Position numbers and translations under genes: made by a program
Notes under the pieces: model-generated
The model's database searches: none
The model's input: the letters and a program-made list of their open reading frames with translations, nothing else
What the model was told of the DNA's origin: nothing
In this document: one piece after another, positions 37,981-52,300 of the stretch
Position numbering within the stretch: position 1 is the first letter of the stretch
Layout: each line of letters begins with the position of its first letter
NCBI RefSeq assembly: GCF_004193775.1
Contig: NC_041010.1
Coordinates: 45,435,562-45,499,561, forward strand
Length of the DNA stretch: 64,000 nucleotides
Direction of reading: 5' to 3'
Source: Glycine soja
Lineage: Eukaryota; Streptophyta; Magnoliopsida; Fabales; Fabaceae

Positions 37981-40900
37981 ATTTTTCTTTTTCTTTTTCC
38001 ACTTATATAATTATATATATCTTTTTTTATTATGGTGGGGGGACTTGACAGCTAGTGTAGCCAAATGTATATAGCTAATTAAAACAAAAATATTGTATCA
38101 ATCAAAAAGTGAGATTTTTTTTTGGATTCGTATATACATTTTCCCAACTTCTATTTCTATTTACTACACTATTATTAGTTATTATAAAAATTAATTAATT
38201 TTTAATTATTTTATAGGATAATTTATGATATGATTGAATGAAAGGGTTAATTTTTCTTATGGATTATTATTCTTTGTTGTTCAAGAAAAAAGGGATTTTA
38301 TTCACAAAGAAATGATATGAGTTGGTTATTGTAATAAAGAAAAGAAAAAGAGGAGGTTTTAAGACCCGTAATTGAAATTGCTTTGAACTAGCTTTTTTTA
38401 TTCGTTTCCAAACGGGACGCAGTGGATTAAGGGTGTCTTTTGATTAGCATCCGTCTTTTATGTTTGATTAAACTTTTACGAGATACACTGAAATAACTAA
38501 AAGTTGCTTTCTTAATCAAGCATTAAGATTTTCGTACCAATGCTTCCAGAATGATGAAATGAAATTGACAGTTGATTATTATGGTATTTGGATGATTGTT
38601 TTTGTTTTATTAAGTGTTCAGGGGAAGTTAGTTATAAGCCGGATTAAGTATTTTTAATTTGTGTTGTTAAGATATGTGATAGCAAGATTCTTGTTATGGT
38701 GTTAGTGAGTGATATTGACGAAAATAAGATTTTGGGTCTTCCTAAACCGGGGCATGGAAATCTGAGTTTTTTTTTTTTTTTAATCTTTATAGTGTGAAAT
38801 AGTAGAACTATTTTAACGACGCTTGTTAACTTGAAAAATTAATGTGTGGTTGTTAATTGTTGACTTAATTGTCTTGTCTATTATGGTTGCCGTGGCTTTG
38901 TTAATGAACATGAGAACAGACAGGTTTCAGGGGACCAGAATCACCAGATCTAGTGATCATTCATTGTAGTTGAAGATAACTAGATAATGTATCTTTTTAA
39001 CAATGAATTTTAAGGACTGCTCAAAACATTCAGGATAAAGAATTAAGAAAAACACTACAAAATACTTATATTAATAATAGAATTTAAAACAAATTACAAT
39101 AATATTTCTTGAATTTTTATCAAATACTACTAACACATAATTCTATCATTTATTTATTTTCTTATACTAACACTCCTTTAAGAAAATATTACACTGAACA
39201 CTCCCTTAAACTTTACACTAATCATAAGAGAAATAAAAATAATGATTAAAAAAGCATCAGATGTTTATAAAATTACTGTATTTGTTATAGAATTTTATGA
39301 TTATTAGTATATAAATCATTTATTAAAAATAATTTTTATTTCAAAATTTAATAAAGCAAATGGTCCGTGGATCACTCATTTTTAAATTATAAAAATTTAA
39401 ATTCATATAAAAAATCAATAAAATATTTTAAATCATTATAAATCAAAATAAATAACATAGTGATTATTTATAGTAAAATATAATAGATAATAATGAAAGC
39501 AAAATATATAATTTTTTAATTATATAAGTACTAGTTTTGTCAGAATAAATAAATTATATAAGTACTATTTGAAATTAAAACATAAACTAATGTGTATAAA
39601 ATATTAACTCTAAAATGGACATCAACAACACATGTAATATGACCTTTATCATTTAGGATTTCATCAATTATAAAGATTACATAATAAAAAATAAATCATC
39701 CAACATACTGACCAACCCATCATGATTATACTTGTTTCAAGCTAATAAAAATTTGGGTCACGTTGGGCAAAAATAAGCTCGGGTCAGAATAAAAAAAGAA
39801 GAAGCTCGGGTCTTAATTTTTACAATTCAACCTGATTCATGTATGGGATTAATAAGATAAGTCCATATGTTAGACTCATTTTGATACCTCTATTCATAAA
39901 TGCTTAATATTCCTTAAAAAGCAAAATTGAAAAATTTCTTATTTAATTTTCAGTTTACATCTAATTGTATACTGAGTTATGCTTCGATTTTACCTTAAAA
40001 CTCAGTTTAAAATAGAATAAATGGAAAAATTACTTTTACAAATTCACTTTGTAAAATAAAATTCATTTAAATTTAACTATCATATATGCACTAGTACATA
40101 ACGTTGTTTATGTTTTGAACATCTCCGAAACTTAAATATTACTTTAAAAATAGATTGACATGATTAATTAATAGAGAATTTTGTTATATTTCTATTATAT
40201 ATATATATATATATATATATAAACTTATTATCATACGATAGATTTGTATTTTGTACTCTACGTACACCCCCCGTGAATCTAACAAGTCAAAGAAGGAAAG
40301 TAACAAAGTGAAGAGATTTAAGGCAATCGAAGTTTGGACAACCATTATCTTTAATAATCAAAGTCTATCACTAATGAATGGGTATGATAGTGCATAATAA
40401 TTAGATATGACCAAGAGAAGAAAAAATAGTACTAGTTGTGGTTACAGTAATATTTAGTACCAGAAAGTAGGTAACATGGGTGCATCATTAACTTCAACAA
40501 TGGTGCCTCTATGCCTGCACCATGCAGGCTTTGGCCTGTCGGTCAACTAGGTTGATGTGTTCCCACTTGTCCACTCATATTGGTATTGAAAATTTGAAAT
40601 CCTTTTGCGTTCACATATGACCTATTCAACAAGCAATAATTTAGCTTTTAATTAGACTAACATTATATAATGAGCATTTTCTGGATATAACATTGTAGCT
40701 TTATTTATTTAAACTAGACTTATTTAAAGTTTACTTGTGATTTGTGAATAAGGAGGGCAACTATCATGGATTAATTAAAGACCCCCAACTAAGTAACCTA
40801 CTTTTTAAAAAGTTGCGTTTTTAGTTTATTTTCATTATTAATTCTTTAACACAATGACAGTTTAGCTATTAAACTACATTAATGAGTATATTCCGGATAT

Positions 40901-42340
40901 AACATTTAACTTTATTTAATTTAAAGTTGACTTGTGAATATGGAGGGCAACTTGTTACTGTTAATGAAAATTGTCCAACTAAGTAGCACAGTTCAAAAAG
41001 TTACATTATTTCTTACTTTCATTATTTTCACTTTAAAACACTCGAAACAATCTTAGGTCAACTCAACCTTTTTGTGTATATCTCTGTATTTTTATTGTAA
41101 AAATACAAAGCATTTATATTTCGGACATGAGAGATCTAAGATATATATAGGAAAATTAAACTCTATACTATTTATACAATTTTTATTAACACTTTTTTTA
41201 AAACAAGGTAGTATACTTATAGTTTTGCCTTTTTAATTAATTCCAATAATCATCCACGGTTAAGCCTAATCTTAGAAAAAAGGATTCTACTCACATAGGC
41301 ACGGTAGAACTTCAAAAGAAAATAAAGAAAGAAATCAAACTTAAAAAGAATTGAAAGAAAGAGTCACAGAGTGACCGCAATTATATAAAGTGGCTTTCAA
41401 ACACCATACAACAACTTCATTGCAACCAAAAGTACACAAAAGATGTAGCAATGTCCTAGAAAAATTGAAAAAAACATGTACAAAACTAAGCCTTAAATAT
41501 CAGGAAATGCATGCAAGCTAGTAATGAGTTTTTTGTGTCGCAGTTTTTCCTAATATAATGCATGTGGCATTAAGTAGTGCCCCAGAATGTCCAATTGAAT
41601 GAATAAATAAACAAATGCAATGAAAATGATCTCTAAGGTTTGGAAGTTGATATAGCAACTCGTGAACTTAATATTATTCATCGACATGAATCATATTTTT
41701 TCTTAGCAATCTCTTCTATGACAACAATAAATCTCTTCTATGACAACAATATTATTTTGTGGTACGTTGAAATTTTTTTATTGCACTAAGTATAGCATGC
41801 GTTGCTATTATGACATTTGGGCTCCTACAAGACCATTGGGTCAATTGCAAGCATATCAAAGTTCTTTGCAAATCTTATTGCAATTTGTGCTTCTACTGTT
41901 TACTCAACCCAATCTAGTTTCTAGAAAAAAATTCAGTTAATCTTACTCCCTTGAGTTCCTTGGATCAGACTCCACAATAAAGTAGAACACAAACCTCGTT
42001 TGACTTCCAAATTAATAAACACCACATACAAACTTTATTGTCGGAAATGCCATTGTTGACCTTTGAAAATTCCAAGTTCTAACAAATAAACTTCAAGGAT
42101 TAAGGATATTGTGAAGCCCAATATTGGTAAACTAAAATTAAAATCCTCTCTTTTTGGCATGTTCAACTTCTCTTCCTAGTTTGAGCTCACTAGGCACTAG
42201 TATCAACCCATCACAAACTTTCTAACCTTTGCTTGAATCTTAAGTAAGTAACCCTCTAACTGATCTTAAACATTGTATCGACGAAAAGGAAGTAAAAAGT
42301 GAAGGAAAACACACACTCTCTCAAAAAGAGAATCTTCAAA
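37981..42340. other. Intergenic, 4.4 kb
   Basis: The first few hundred bases are presumably 3' UTR of the RING gene. The rest is AT-rich with a (TA)n tract at about 40198-40220. Two similar segments near 40660-40800 and 40870-41010 share phrases such as GGATATAACATT, AGTTKACTTGTGA and GGAGGGCAACT, suggesting a small imperfect direct duplication. No gene is supported. Confidence 0.5.
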
Positions 42341-44012
42341 ATGTCAATCACCACAGGAATATGTCAAGTAGTTGCTGTTTCGTTGCTTTTGGGATCACTG
42401 AGTGTGTATTCCTTGGAATGTGATGATGATCGCTGCAAAACTTGGTTGTGCAACAGCACTGGTGCCTGCACTTGCAACCTTCCTGATCCTTCCACCATCT
42501 TAAATGGTGATAGAACTTTCCTCGGGTAAAAAACACTTCAAACCTCAAAACTTGAGTTCAACTACTCTTTTTTCCAAGCATTCATACTAAGTTTAATTAA
42601 TTTCTTGAAGCAAGAAATGTTATTTCTCATTAGTTTCAGCATTAATAAATAAAGGGGTGGCCTGGAAAGGAAAATTATGTGTCATCAATTAGGCCTATCA
42701 AAGTAAAAAGGATCTTACTTTTTAAAAATTAAATGAAAAAAATCCCAATATTGCTTCTGTCTATCATATTTAAATCTAAGATTTAAATTGTGGTTGAGAT
42801 GGTAGTTTCATCATGATCCTTGATATTGTGGGAAATTATGAACAATTGTGGCCGTGTTATGGTCACAGTAACCCCCAAAACCTTAATGTTGTGACCGAAA
42901 TTGAGTGGTAGACTGTTTTTTAAAACCTTGTTTGATATCATATCCTGAATCCTATTAATATTAGTCTTTTTGATTCAATATTGCTTTTGTCAACTTTCTG
43001 AATGAGATTATTTATTGGGGAGTTGAGGCTATAGGGGTACGTTTTGTGATGAAGAAATGACCATGTGTGATGGGACAAACTCCTTCTGGTGTGAACATGG
43101 GGCAACTTGTGAGGAGATTGTTCAAGGAGAGAAGTACTCTTGCAAATGTCCCCCTGGATTTGCTGGGGAGCATTGTGAGCATTCTGGAGCATCTTGTGGT
43201 CAGACTTTTTGCTTCCATAATGCTGAATGCTTGGCTGAAGCAGGTGATGTTTGCCAGTGCCCTTCTGAATGGAAAGGCAGTGCCGATTGCTCTCTTCCAA
43301 CCACACCAACAGGTTCTACTCTCCCTTCTTCCTTTCACAAATTACAACCAAGTTTGGATGCTGTTGAAATGAAGAGAGTTATATGATAACATATACCTAC
43401 TTTGGTTGTTATAACACATTCATGTTTAACATTGGAAATAACTTGATCAATTGCTAAGCATTCCCTCTAATTTATTTTATTTATATACTGATCCAAACAT
43501 GTAAGAGTTTTTTAATTATGCTTATGGCATTGAATAAAAATACCCTAAGCTCTGAGCAATCTTAAATGCATTATACAGTTAATAGTTACTAATGTGTTAG
43601 AAAACTTAATATATTAAGGCTTACCTAATATGTACATTTTCTACCACAGTTTTTTACTCAAATTCAAGTGACAGAAAATCATCTAAAGTCAGCAGCTGCA
43701 GTGACTCCAATGTGAGTATGACACAAGTTCTCCTTAGATCTAGTTGTTCTTATTATTCCATCCTACAATTTGATAACCATGTACTATTGCCAAGTGCAGA
43801 AGGCACTGGCTGTCTTGGCAGTTTCTTCAGTGGGAGCAGCTGCTGCTGGTGCCATTTATGGCAAGAAACTGTTCAACAAGAAAAAAAGAGAGGCAAAGTT
43901 CCAGCAATTATCTGAAATGCAGACTCAGGGGATATTGGATGGTGATGATGACGAGGATGACAACCACAATATGGTACCCCAGAGGGTTCATGGTGATATT
44001 TCACACAATTAG
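42341..44012 (+). CDS. Single-pass membrane protein with two EGF-like modules (4 exons)
   Basis: Exons 42341-42525, 43035-43312, 43650-43711, 43800-44012 join in phase to 738 nt, 245 aa. Residues 1-25 form a signal peptide (hydrophobic core VVAVSLLLGSLSVYS). A Cys-rich ectodomain follows with two EGF-like modules: about 73-109 (ending CKCPPGFAGEHC) and about 116-147 (ending CQCPSEWKGSADC). A Ser-rich stalk (156-175) leads to a small-residue transmembrane helix at 177-196 (ALAVLAVSSVGAAAAGAIYG). The cytosolic tail has a basic cluster (KKLFNKKKR) and then an acidic stretch (DGDDDEDD). I recognise it as a small plant EGF-like protein family without an assigned function. The order signal-EGF-TM-basic tail implies a type I plasma-membrane or endomembrane protein. 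The ATG at 42341 is chosen because it starts the signal peptide. Confidence 0.88.
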
Positions 44013-45948
44013 TGGGCACTTCCTTTTCCAGCATAAGAACATTTTATTAGCACTATTAGCTCAAGTAGTTTTTTTTTTTGTCAGTTTTCACAATTGGCAG
44101 TAGCGTTTTATTTTTGTAATCTTGAGCACTAGTATTTATATGATTGTGGTTAATAAAAAGATGGAATGCAAGCACATTTTTCTAGTTTTAGCTATCAAGG
44201 ATCTTAAACCAGAAAATTCAGGGCTTATGTTTGTTTTGTCCAAAATATTTTCCATTTTTCTTTCTTTAGCAATTTGCTTAGGACACATCTTAGGGGAGAT
44301 TTGGTTTTAGTTGCAATCTGAAGAAAAATAATAAGGCTGAAATTGGACAATGAAAGTGCTAAAAACACCGAAGGGTTAAGAGAGGGCTTAAATGAAAAAC
44401 AAAAAGTTGATAATTTCAGCAATTTGAATCTTTTATTACTTGACCCCACTAAGGGTTAAGAGAGATACATACAACTACTAGAATGGTGTCCATAAGGGTT
44501 AGGGGAGATATTACTTAGAGTGGTGCTCCAGGGAATTTTACAAGTTTTATATATAAATATCTCAATCAAGTCTTCTTTAAGTCATCCAAAATTTTCCTCA
44601 ATAAGCATCCTTTCCTTGAGATATTGGATAGGGATGACATCTACCCAGGTTTGGGTAGGGTAGTATAATAATCATTCGTGTATCCCATATATGAAAAAAT
44701 ATCTATTTTTATATTTATATTATATTATGTGCGTAGTAGTTTTAATGTTTATTTCCATATCCTGTGAATATCTAAATACTTATACCTACATTTTAGTTTA
44801 ATAAGAAAATTATTTCACATTCTAATTATAAAGATAAAGCTATAAGGCAGTTGACAAGCAATGCTCTTTGATTAGCGAATTTGATAAATGACTTCGGAGC
44901 CGCGATGCAACAACATTACCATGAAAACGAAAATAACAAACAGTATCACAAAGGTGCAAGTGTAAGAAATTAGTATTTACCTAAACAAGGTTAGAGAAGG
45001 GGTCATAGAAATTGTTATTGTCACGTATCACATTTAATGCATTTGTTGTAGTGTAATTCTAAAAGTATTCTTAAAATTAACTCACCAAAGGATAATTGGA
45101 AAATCATAAAATTAATTCAAGTTACATTTTTTTTAGTTTCTTTCTCTAAAGCTATATTATTATACTGGTGCAGAAAATAGCATGAATTCCGTTACTAATT
45201 CACATAGTTGCACAAAGTGGGAGAAGTAATTTTTGACATTATTGAAAAAATGTCATGTATAAATAAAGATTCTTTATAAATAAGAATCACATATGCACAA
45301 ACATAAATAATAATTAAATAAAACAAATAGAGATTTTCTTATAAATAAAAATGCACATATTACTTGCAATGTGAATACCTATATTATGATTTTTTTAAAG
45401 AAAAACAAATAAACATTCATAATCTAGGTATTCATATTAAATAAGTTGTTGGTCTAATTGAGATTGGATTCAATATTTTTAAACAAAATTTCAGATTAAA
45501 TCTTTTAGATGAAAATAAATTAACTTAGAGGGGGAGAACTTCACTTAAGCTAGTCAATGAGGTTCTCCAACTAAGATTCAGAGATTCGTCATTCAGAAAG
45601 CCATTGAATATTCCTTACCAATAACATATATAGAATGTTTTTTTTTCCTTACAATTAAGGATGCATATATTGTCTAAAATAAGGATACTCATATCATATT
45701 TTTCCTAAAATAAACCTATTTAACAGAAAATATTTGATATATATATATATATAATATTATATTTTAAATATTTATATATCTATTTATTAACATATAATTA
45801 TATAAAACTAAAATAACTAAGAAATATATAAAAAATAACTGATAAAAAAAATTATACAATACAAGCATAATAACACTCGTGCATGGCACGAGTTTGTACA
45901 CTACTATTTACATATATATTGTAGATTTAAGTATTTTTTATTAAAAAG

Positions 45949-46000
<52 letters not shown>

Positions 46001-46382
46001 GCTTAATTTCATTCTCCCTCTTTTTCTGTTATTTTTATTTGTTCACATGCAAAAATAACATTTGTTCTGCGACATTCCAAAGTCCAAACAAAACACAGAT
46101 CCGGTATTAACCGAGGTCTAACACCTTCGACTCAAGTCAACCCAACAAGACTTTTAACTAAGCAAACAGCATCATCAATTCATCATCGTATCATAGATTT
46201 TGTGTCAACAATTGTGTGATTATTTTTAAGTACATAATAGCCCCTGACTCATGATTACCACATTCCCCACTGATAAAGATTTCTCGTTATTATTTAATTA
46301 TTCATCCACTAACACTACCCTTTTGCGTCACTCACTTTCTGGCGTCTCCATGATCTGAGAATTGCCTCCAAATCACACCAAC
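44013..46382. other. Intergenic between EGF gene and TMEM8-like gene
   Basis: 3' UTR of the EGF gene probably runs to about 44200. The remainder is AT-rich with TA repeats at 45737-45752 and 45950-46000. A Helitron-like terminal hairpin occurs at 45876-45892. The promoter and leader of the next gene precede 46383. No other gene is seen. Confidence 0.5.
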
Positions 46383-49300
46383 ATGGGTTTCAATTTGATT
46401 CTGTGGTGTCGTCATCCCAATCTGGTTCTCAGTGCTTTGGTGCTCTTTTCCTGTTCCTTTGGCCTTTTCTCTGCAAATGATGAAGTGGGCACAGCTGAAG
46501 GTGAAACCTTTACTGTTTCAAGCTTCAGGTACCCTCAGACTAGGCTCAGGCCCTTTGATTTGCGCTATATCAGAGGTGAGTGAGCCTATTGGCAATGAAC
46601 CTTTTCTTCATAGTGATTGTTATTGCTTTGTTGTGTGTGGTTGTTCATGAAGCACTATCTAGTGTGAATTTTAATGGGTTGCAATTGGATTTCAATGTAA
46701 AGGTGAATTTTTTGGAGAATATTTTCTCTCTCTGTCTCTCTCTCTGTCCAAGCTTTCCTTTGGTCTTACTTTCTCTGCTGAATTCCTAAGGATTATACGG
46801 TTGGTCTGTTTTTCACTTTTTCTATATAAGCCTAAGGAAATTTAGGAGACTGGCATCAATGTAACTGTTCTCTTTTTTCTTGTTTTATGTTATGAAGGAG
46901 TTGATTTTATTAAATTACCATTCTTATGCTCTTCTGTTAATCATTCTGATAGAAATTTCAGAGTGCATTTACAGATTACTATATGGCAATATTTCATCAG
47001 TGTAGCCTTAACACTGTAAGAACCATAGATTGACTTGAAACATAGGATATAATCTTATTTGATTGGGTGCTTTTCATTTGTTCTCTAATTTCTGATGCAT
47101 TAAATTTGTTAAATTTAACTACCATCATTAGAATCCCTATATGAGCAAGAAATGGAAAATAATCAGCTTTGTGTCATTTACTTTCGCTAAGTTTCAGATG
47201 GGGACAGAGGTGAGATAGTATCTCTGAAGAGGCTAATTTTTTTTCCCTTCCTTCTGTTTTGGTGATTCAATTAGTTATATGGTTTTGAATTCTGTTATTT
47301 TTTACAAACCAGTAAAGATTAAAAACAACTCATTTTCAGATATATAAGGAATTGATGACATATGGATGGTCTTACTTGTCTCGATGTTTTCTATTGCTCC
47401 AGTTGACTTGCCGCCATGGTTTTCTGCACTGTCTATAGCATTGAACTCAGATGTAGACCTTGTAAGTATATTCATACCTCTTTGTAGATAGGATGACTTT
47501 AGAATGAAGGACTTGGGTGTTATGGGGGGGCCGTAATCCCACATCAAGTAGTATGGGATGCTTGGAGTACTAAAGTGGTTTTTCTTGGTTTTCCCCCTAT
47601 GACTGTAGCTTTTATGATGTGGATCTCCCAAGCTTCTTATCAATTAGACAATTAGTATCAGAGTCTTCCGCCATTTTCAGCTGCAAACGAGCACACAAGC
47701 AGTGATGCCGGCATTGCCATGTTCACCTTGGACTAGTCAAAGGGCTAGTGGGCAACCAGCTTGCATGAGTGTTGGGGGGCTATGTAGTGTGGTGGGATGT
47801 TAGAATCCAATTGCAAGGCATAGGCATAGGACTTGAGTCTCGCTTGGGAAGTATGGGATTCTAGTGTGAGGTTTACAATGCCTTGGGCTCTACAACCATA
47901 ATGGCCAGCCTTTATGGGAGGTTTCCTCAAGTGCTTGGGGATGCTTATATTTGGTATTATAAGTGTTGCCAATGACTTGGAAAGGGCTATCTATAAAGAG
48001 GCTGACCAAAAAGGCTGAGTGAGATGTCATAGAATGCAGTGACCGGGGCATCAACTCTTAGAGGTGGTGCTATGATAGAGACTTGGGTATTATGGGGTGT
48101 CTAAGTCCCACATTGACTAGTATGGGATGCTCGACAGAGTACTTAAGTGGTTTGATTCTGCCCCCTTGATAGCTAGCTTTCATGATGTGGTTCTCCCCCA
48201 TAATACTGAAGTCCCTATCAGATGGATAGTATCTATATGATGACTGTGGTTGTTGGATGATTTCATATTTTTCTATTTTGATATCTCTTGTTTTACAATG
48301 CATATTGCATGAGATAAAAATGAAAATGATATAGTTCTCTGATGATAAACAATCCTACTTATATGCCCCCTTACAATTTTCTTATTTTATGTAACTTTTT
48401 AAATTGTCAATATTTGCCATGCTACAGAAAAAGTCCATGGAGTTCCCTTCGGGATATCATCTTTCCTTTTAATTGGCTCTAGTTTAATTGCTTTCCTCAT
48501 TTGTTCATTCTTCATAGACACATCATTTTCAGGATGTCTCAAGAATTGAAAGGGTTCCAATGAGCACATTGCCGATAATATGCTTTAGAGATGGAAGTCC
48601 TCCACTGCCAGACACCTTAAACACATCTCTAAAGGATTCAGCCACCTCTGGTAGGGGACACACCTAAATACATTCAACTAAAGTTAATTATACTGTTTTT
48701 TCTACACCGAATTTCAAGAATGTAAGTTGTCTTAAATTTCACTCTAAGAACTATTTATGAACTCATTTTGTGAAAGGCCAAGAAATTTCATTTTAGTATA
48801 CCCTATAATCCATCAACATGGTTGAAATGTTGGAGCTCTACCGACTACCAAGTTCCCACTATTTATTAAATTAGTGTCATAATTTCTAAAAGAGCAGGTT
48901 TGTGTTTTGACTCAATAGAACATGTTTAGTTTTTCCACCTCTTTCATTAATTTACATTCTCTACTATGATGGTTTCTTTGGTTATCATGTAATGGATGGT
49001 ACTGAACTCATGAATGTGTAGTGTTTCTTTGTTGCCTGTTGTGCTTTGAAACACTTTGGCAGTACTGATTCAGAGATTTGATTCTTCTATCCCTTTTCCT
49101 TTCCTTTCACTTACTCCCAATTGAATGTGGATGACTCATTAAAAAACTAACATCCAAGAGAGAATGTATTTCCATTTAAAAGAGAATTGTTCTTGCTGAA
49201 TTGTCATTATTCAATTGGAGGGGGGCAGGGCAAGGGAGTCGACAGATTTCAATTCTCCCCTTTCACTTGTTCTCCCTCTCATTGTCAATCTCCTTTGTTA

Positions 49301-52300
49301 ACAAGAAAGAAGAGAAAATATCTTTTTTGAACTTTCTTGTGCCATTCCCCTATTATAAATACTTTCTGTTTCGCATTTTCTTTAGGGATAAATGGTCTAG
49401 ATGTGGAGCAGTGCTTTCCTATGCAGAAGAATATCACCATGAAATTGACAAACAATCAGGTATTGTAATAGGTCCTTTTTACTTTAAGCATTATTTTTTA
49501 ATTTTTTTTTTTTGGCATTGTGTCTTATTTTTCAGTGTCTCCGTTTGCTTTTGTTAACATAGAAATACCTGTCTTAATATTGAAATTCCTATGGACATGG
49601 GCCAAGTCTTTTAAAAGTATAAGCTATTAGGTGAAGATACAAGATTGGCTTTATATGTTTGACATGGCCCCCTAGAGCCTGTTAGGGCTTGAAATGCAGA
49701 TTATGTACTTGTCCACTCTAACTTGAACCATAGTTATAGGTGATGGCACACGATTACTTTTATATCTCTGACACCTTTATTATTAGTTGAGAAGGGTTAG
49801 TTCACCAGTGAATTTTATTTTGTTCTTTTATAAACATAACAAATTATTATTCAGATATCTCCAGGTGTTTGGTACATTGGTCTTTTCAATGGCATTGGAC
49901 CTACAAGGACACAGTCAAAGATGGTAAGCTTTACTGTGCAGATGTTACTTCTATCCAAAAGAAATATGAATATTCAAAGTATGTTTCGTCACTGTTGGAA
50001 AAGTTCGTTATCCTTTGCATGCTATCTTGTAAATACATTTATACACTAGGAGGGCTGATATAATGTTGGCGAAGTTACTACCTTTTTGCAATACTGTGCT
50101 TAACTAAATAAACTGTTTTTTTTTTTTGTTTTTTAATTATGATTTGGTGGTGGGTTTCATTTGTTACTTTTACCGGTTGATTGACAATTCAGTTGACAAC
50201 ATTTTTAAGTTTTAATCAATATTATTGTGATCTAAATCTTCTAAAATAGTAATATTATTAATAAATAGTTAAATGCACAATCCAATCCGTGATTAATTGA
50301 AGTTTCTGAAAATAATACTTTAAATATTAATATATTGTTTGGCTAAAGAAGATATTGTGATTATTATTTAATTTTTTTTATTGCCATAATGATAGAATTT
50401 TCAGCCAATGATTTCTGTTCTTCAAGTGAGTCTTCTTTGGGATAAGATAATTCCCATGCTTCAATGTGGGCTTATACTTGTGATTCTTTTCTTAAGGGGT
50501 TGCAAACTTTTTTCATTAGGGACTTAGCATTTGAACCAAATTTAATTGTGTCATTCACATGAAAGATTGTTCATTTAGTACATATAAATCCACTTTCTTT
50601 CTTTCAAAGCTAGTGGAAAGATTCTAAATTTAAAAACTTAGAAAGTGGGTTTTAAGGCTGAGAGAATACATTGCAATTTCCAGAAATGGTGTAGTACACT
50701 GGGTGTACAATGTCAAATTGGATAACAGCTCTAATATTGATTTCTGTATTTGTTCCATGCTAAACTTATTTCTATGTGACTCATCCTATCTCTCTTAGCA
50801 AAACCACACATGGATGGATAAACAATTACTTCTCTGTCTCTGCAGATTATCCGCGGTCCATCATATTCCTTCATTGCTAATATAAGTGTGGAAGCATGCA
50901 CAAATTCAATGATGAGGGGGGATTTCTGTAACAGTTCAGTTTATCCACTTTCATGTGCAGCATCTGTTGTGTCTAATGCTTTGGAAGCTAAAGTGAACAA
51001 GTCAATGTTGGAAAACTTGGTGACATGCAAAAGTAATTTTGAAGCTTTTTGTGTTCATGAAGGTGTGCCAAACTTCTTCTCCCTGGACATAATGAATGTG
51101 GCAGAAGAAATAATCATTACAGCAACAAATATCAGATTCAATGTTACTGGATCAAATGATATTAGTTTAATGTGTTTTGTCCGCCATGGTGCAATGCCGT
51201 CTGTGACTTCAAATGATTATTCCATTGATATTTCTAAAAGCCCACTGGTTATTCATTCACCATTAATTGGCCGTTGGTACATTAGTATAGTACCAGTCAA
51301 TCTTACAAAGACTCAGGATAACAACGTAAGAGTTTGCTATTCAGTGGAATCTCAAGTGCCTCAATGCCCACTAGGGAAAGCTGGACCGAATTGTACAATG
51401 GATAGCTACTTGCTTCAGGTAATATTCTAATTCTTTGCATGATGCTGTCACCTTAAGTGCTTTCTTTATAACATATGATAATGGACTCTAAATTGTGTTC
51501 GTGTGATATTCCTTGAGACTACAAAACTGCATTTTAGGCTACATATTTAAATAGATAGAATCAGAGTATGATCAAATGTAGCCATATCTTGCAAACCACA
51601 AAAGTAAAAGAACATTAGAGTATTAACATAAACGTTCTGTTAGCAAATTATCCACTCTGGTAACATCTGATATGTACACTAATGGAGATGAATGTATCAT
51701 GCAGAAATAGGAATGGATCCTATCACTATCACATTGAAAGCATTATTATACATGTAGTGCTTGTCCCTTGGGAGTTCACTTATTGGCTTCTTCACTGGGA
51801 TAAATTTCTTTTTGAGATCTTGGAGATTTAAACTACTTTATGCCCAGTGCTTACAGAAAAGGTTCAAGAATTTGTTCAGGTTATTAATATTAATATTACT
51901 AGTATAAAAATTAAAATGTTTGTGTTTTTCACCAAGGAAGTACTACCTACTACCCAACTGGATACTGAAACATTATTTTTTCTTGGTTAGTTAGTACTAA
52001 GTGTAGATCAGTTCTATTTCTTGATACTTGAAAATATTTACGCACTGGAATACATTATTGACTAGATGAGAATGGTTGTCTGCAGACATTTGTAAGGAGA
52101 GGGTCAACCCCCTTTGAGTCATATTATTTACCAGTTGTTGGAGGAGTATCGTATGATTCTGCCAATTTCCCTCTCGAGCCACTTTTAGAAAACTCATCAT
52201 ACATTGGAGAACCTGATAACGTATGGACTTACTTTCTTTTGGACATTCCTCGTGGTGCAGCTGGAGGAAATATTCACATACAGCTATCCTCAGATATGAA

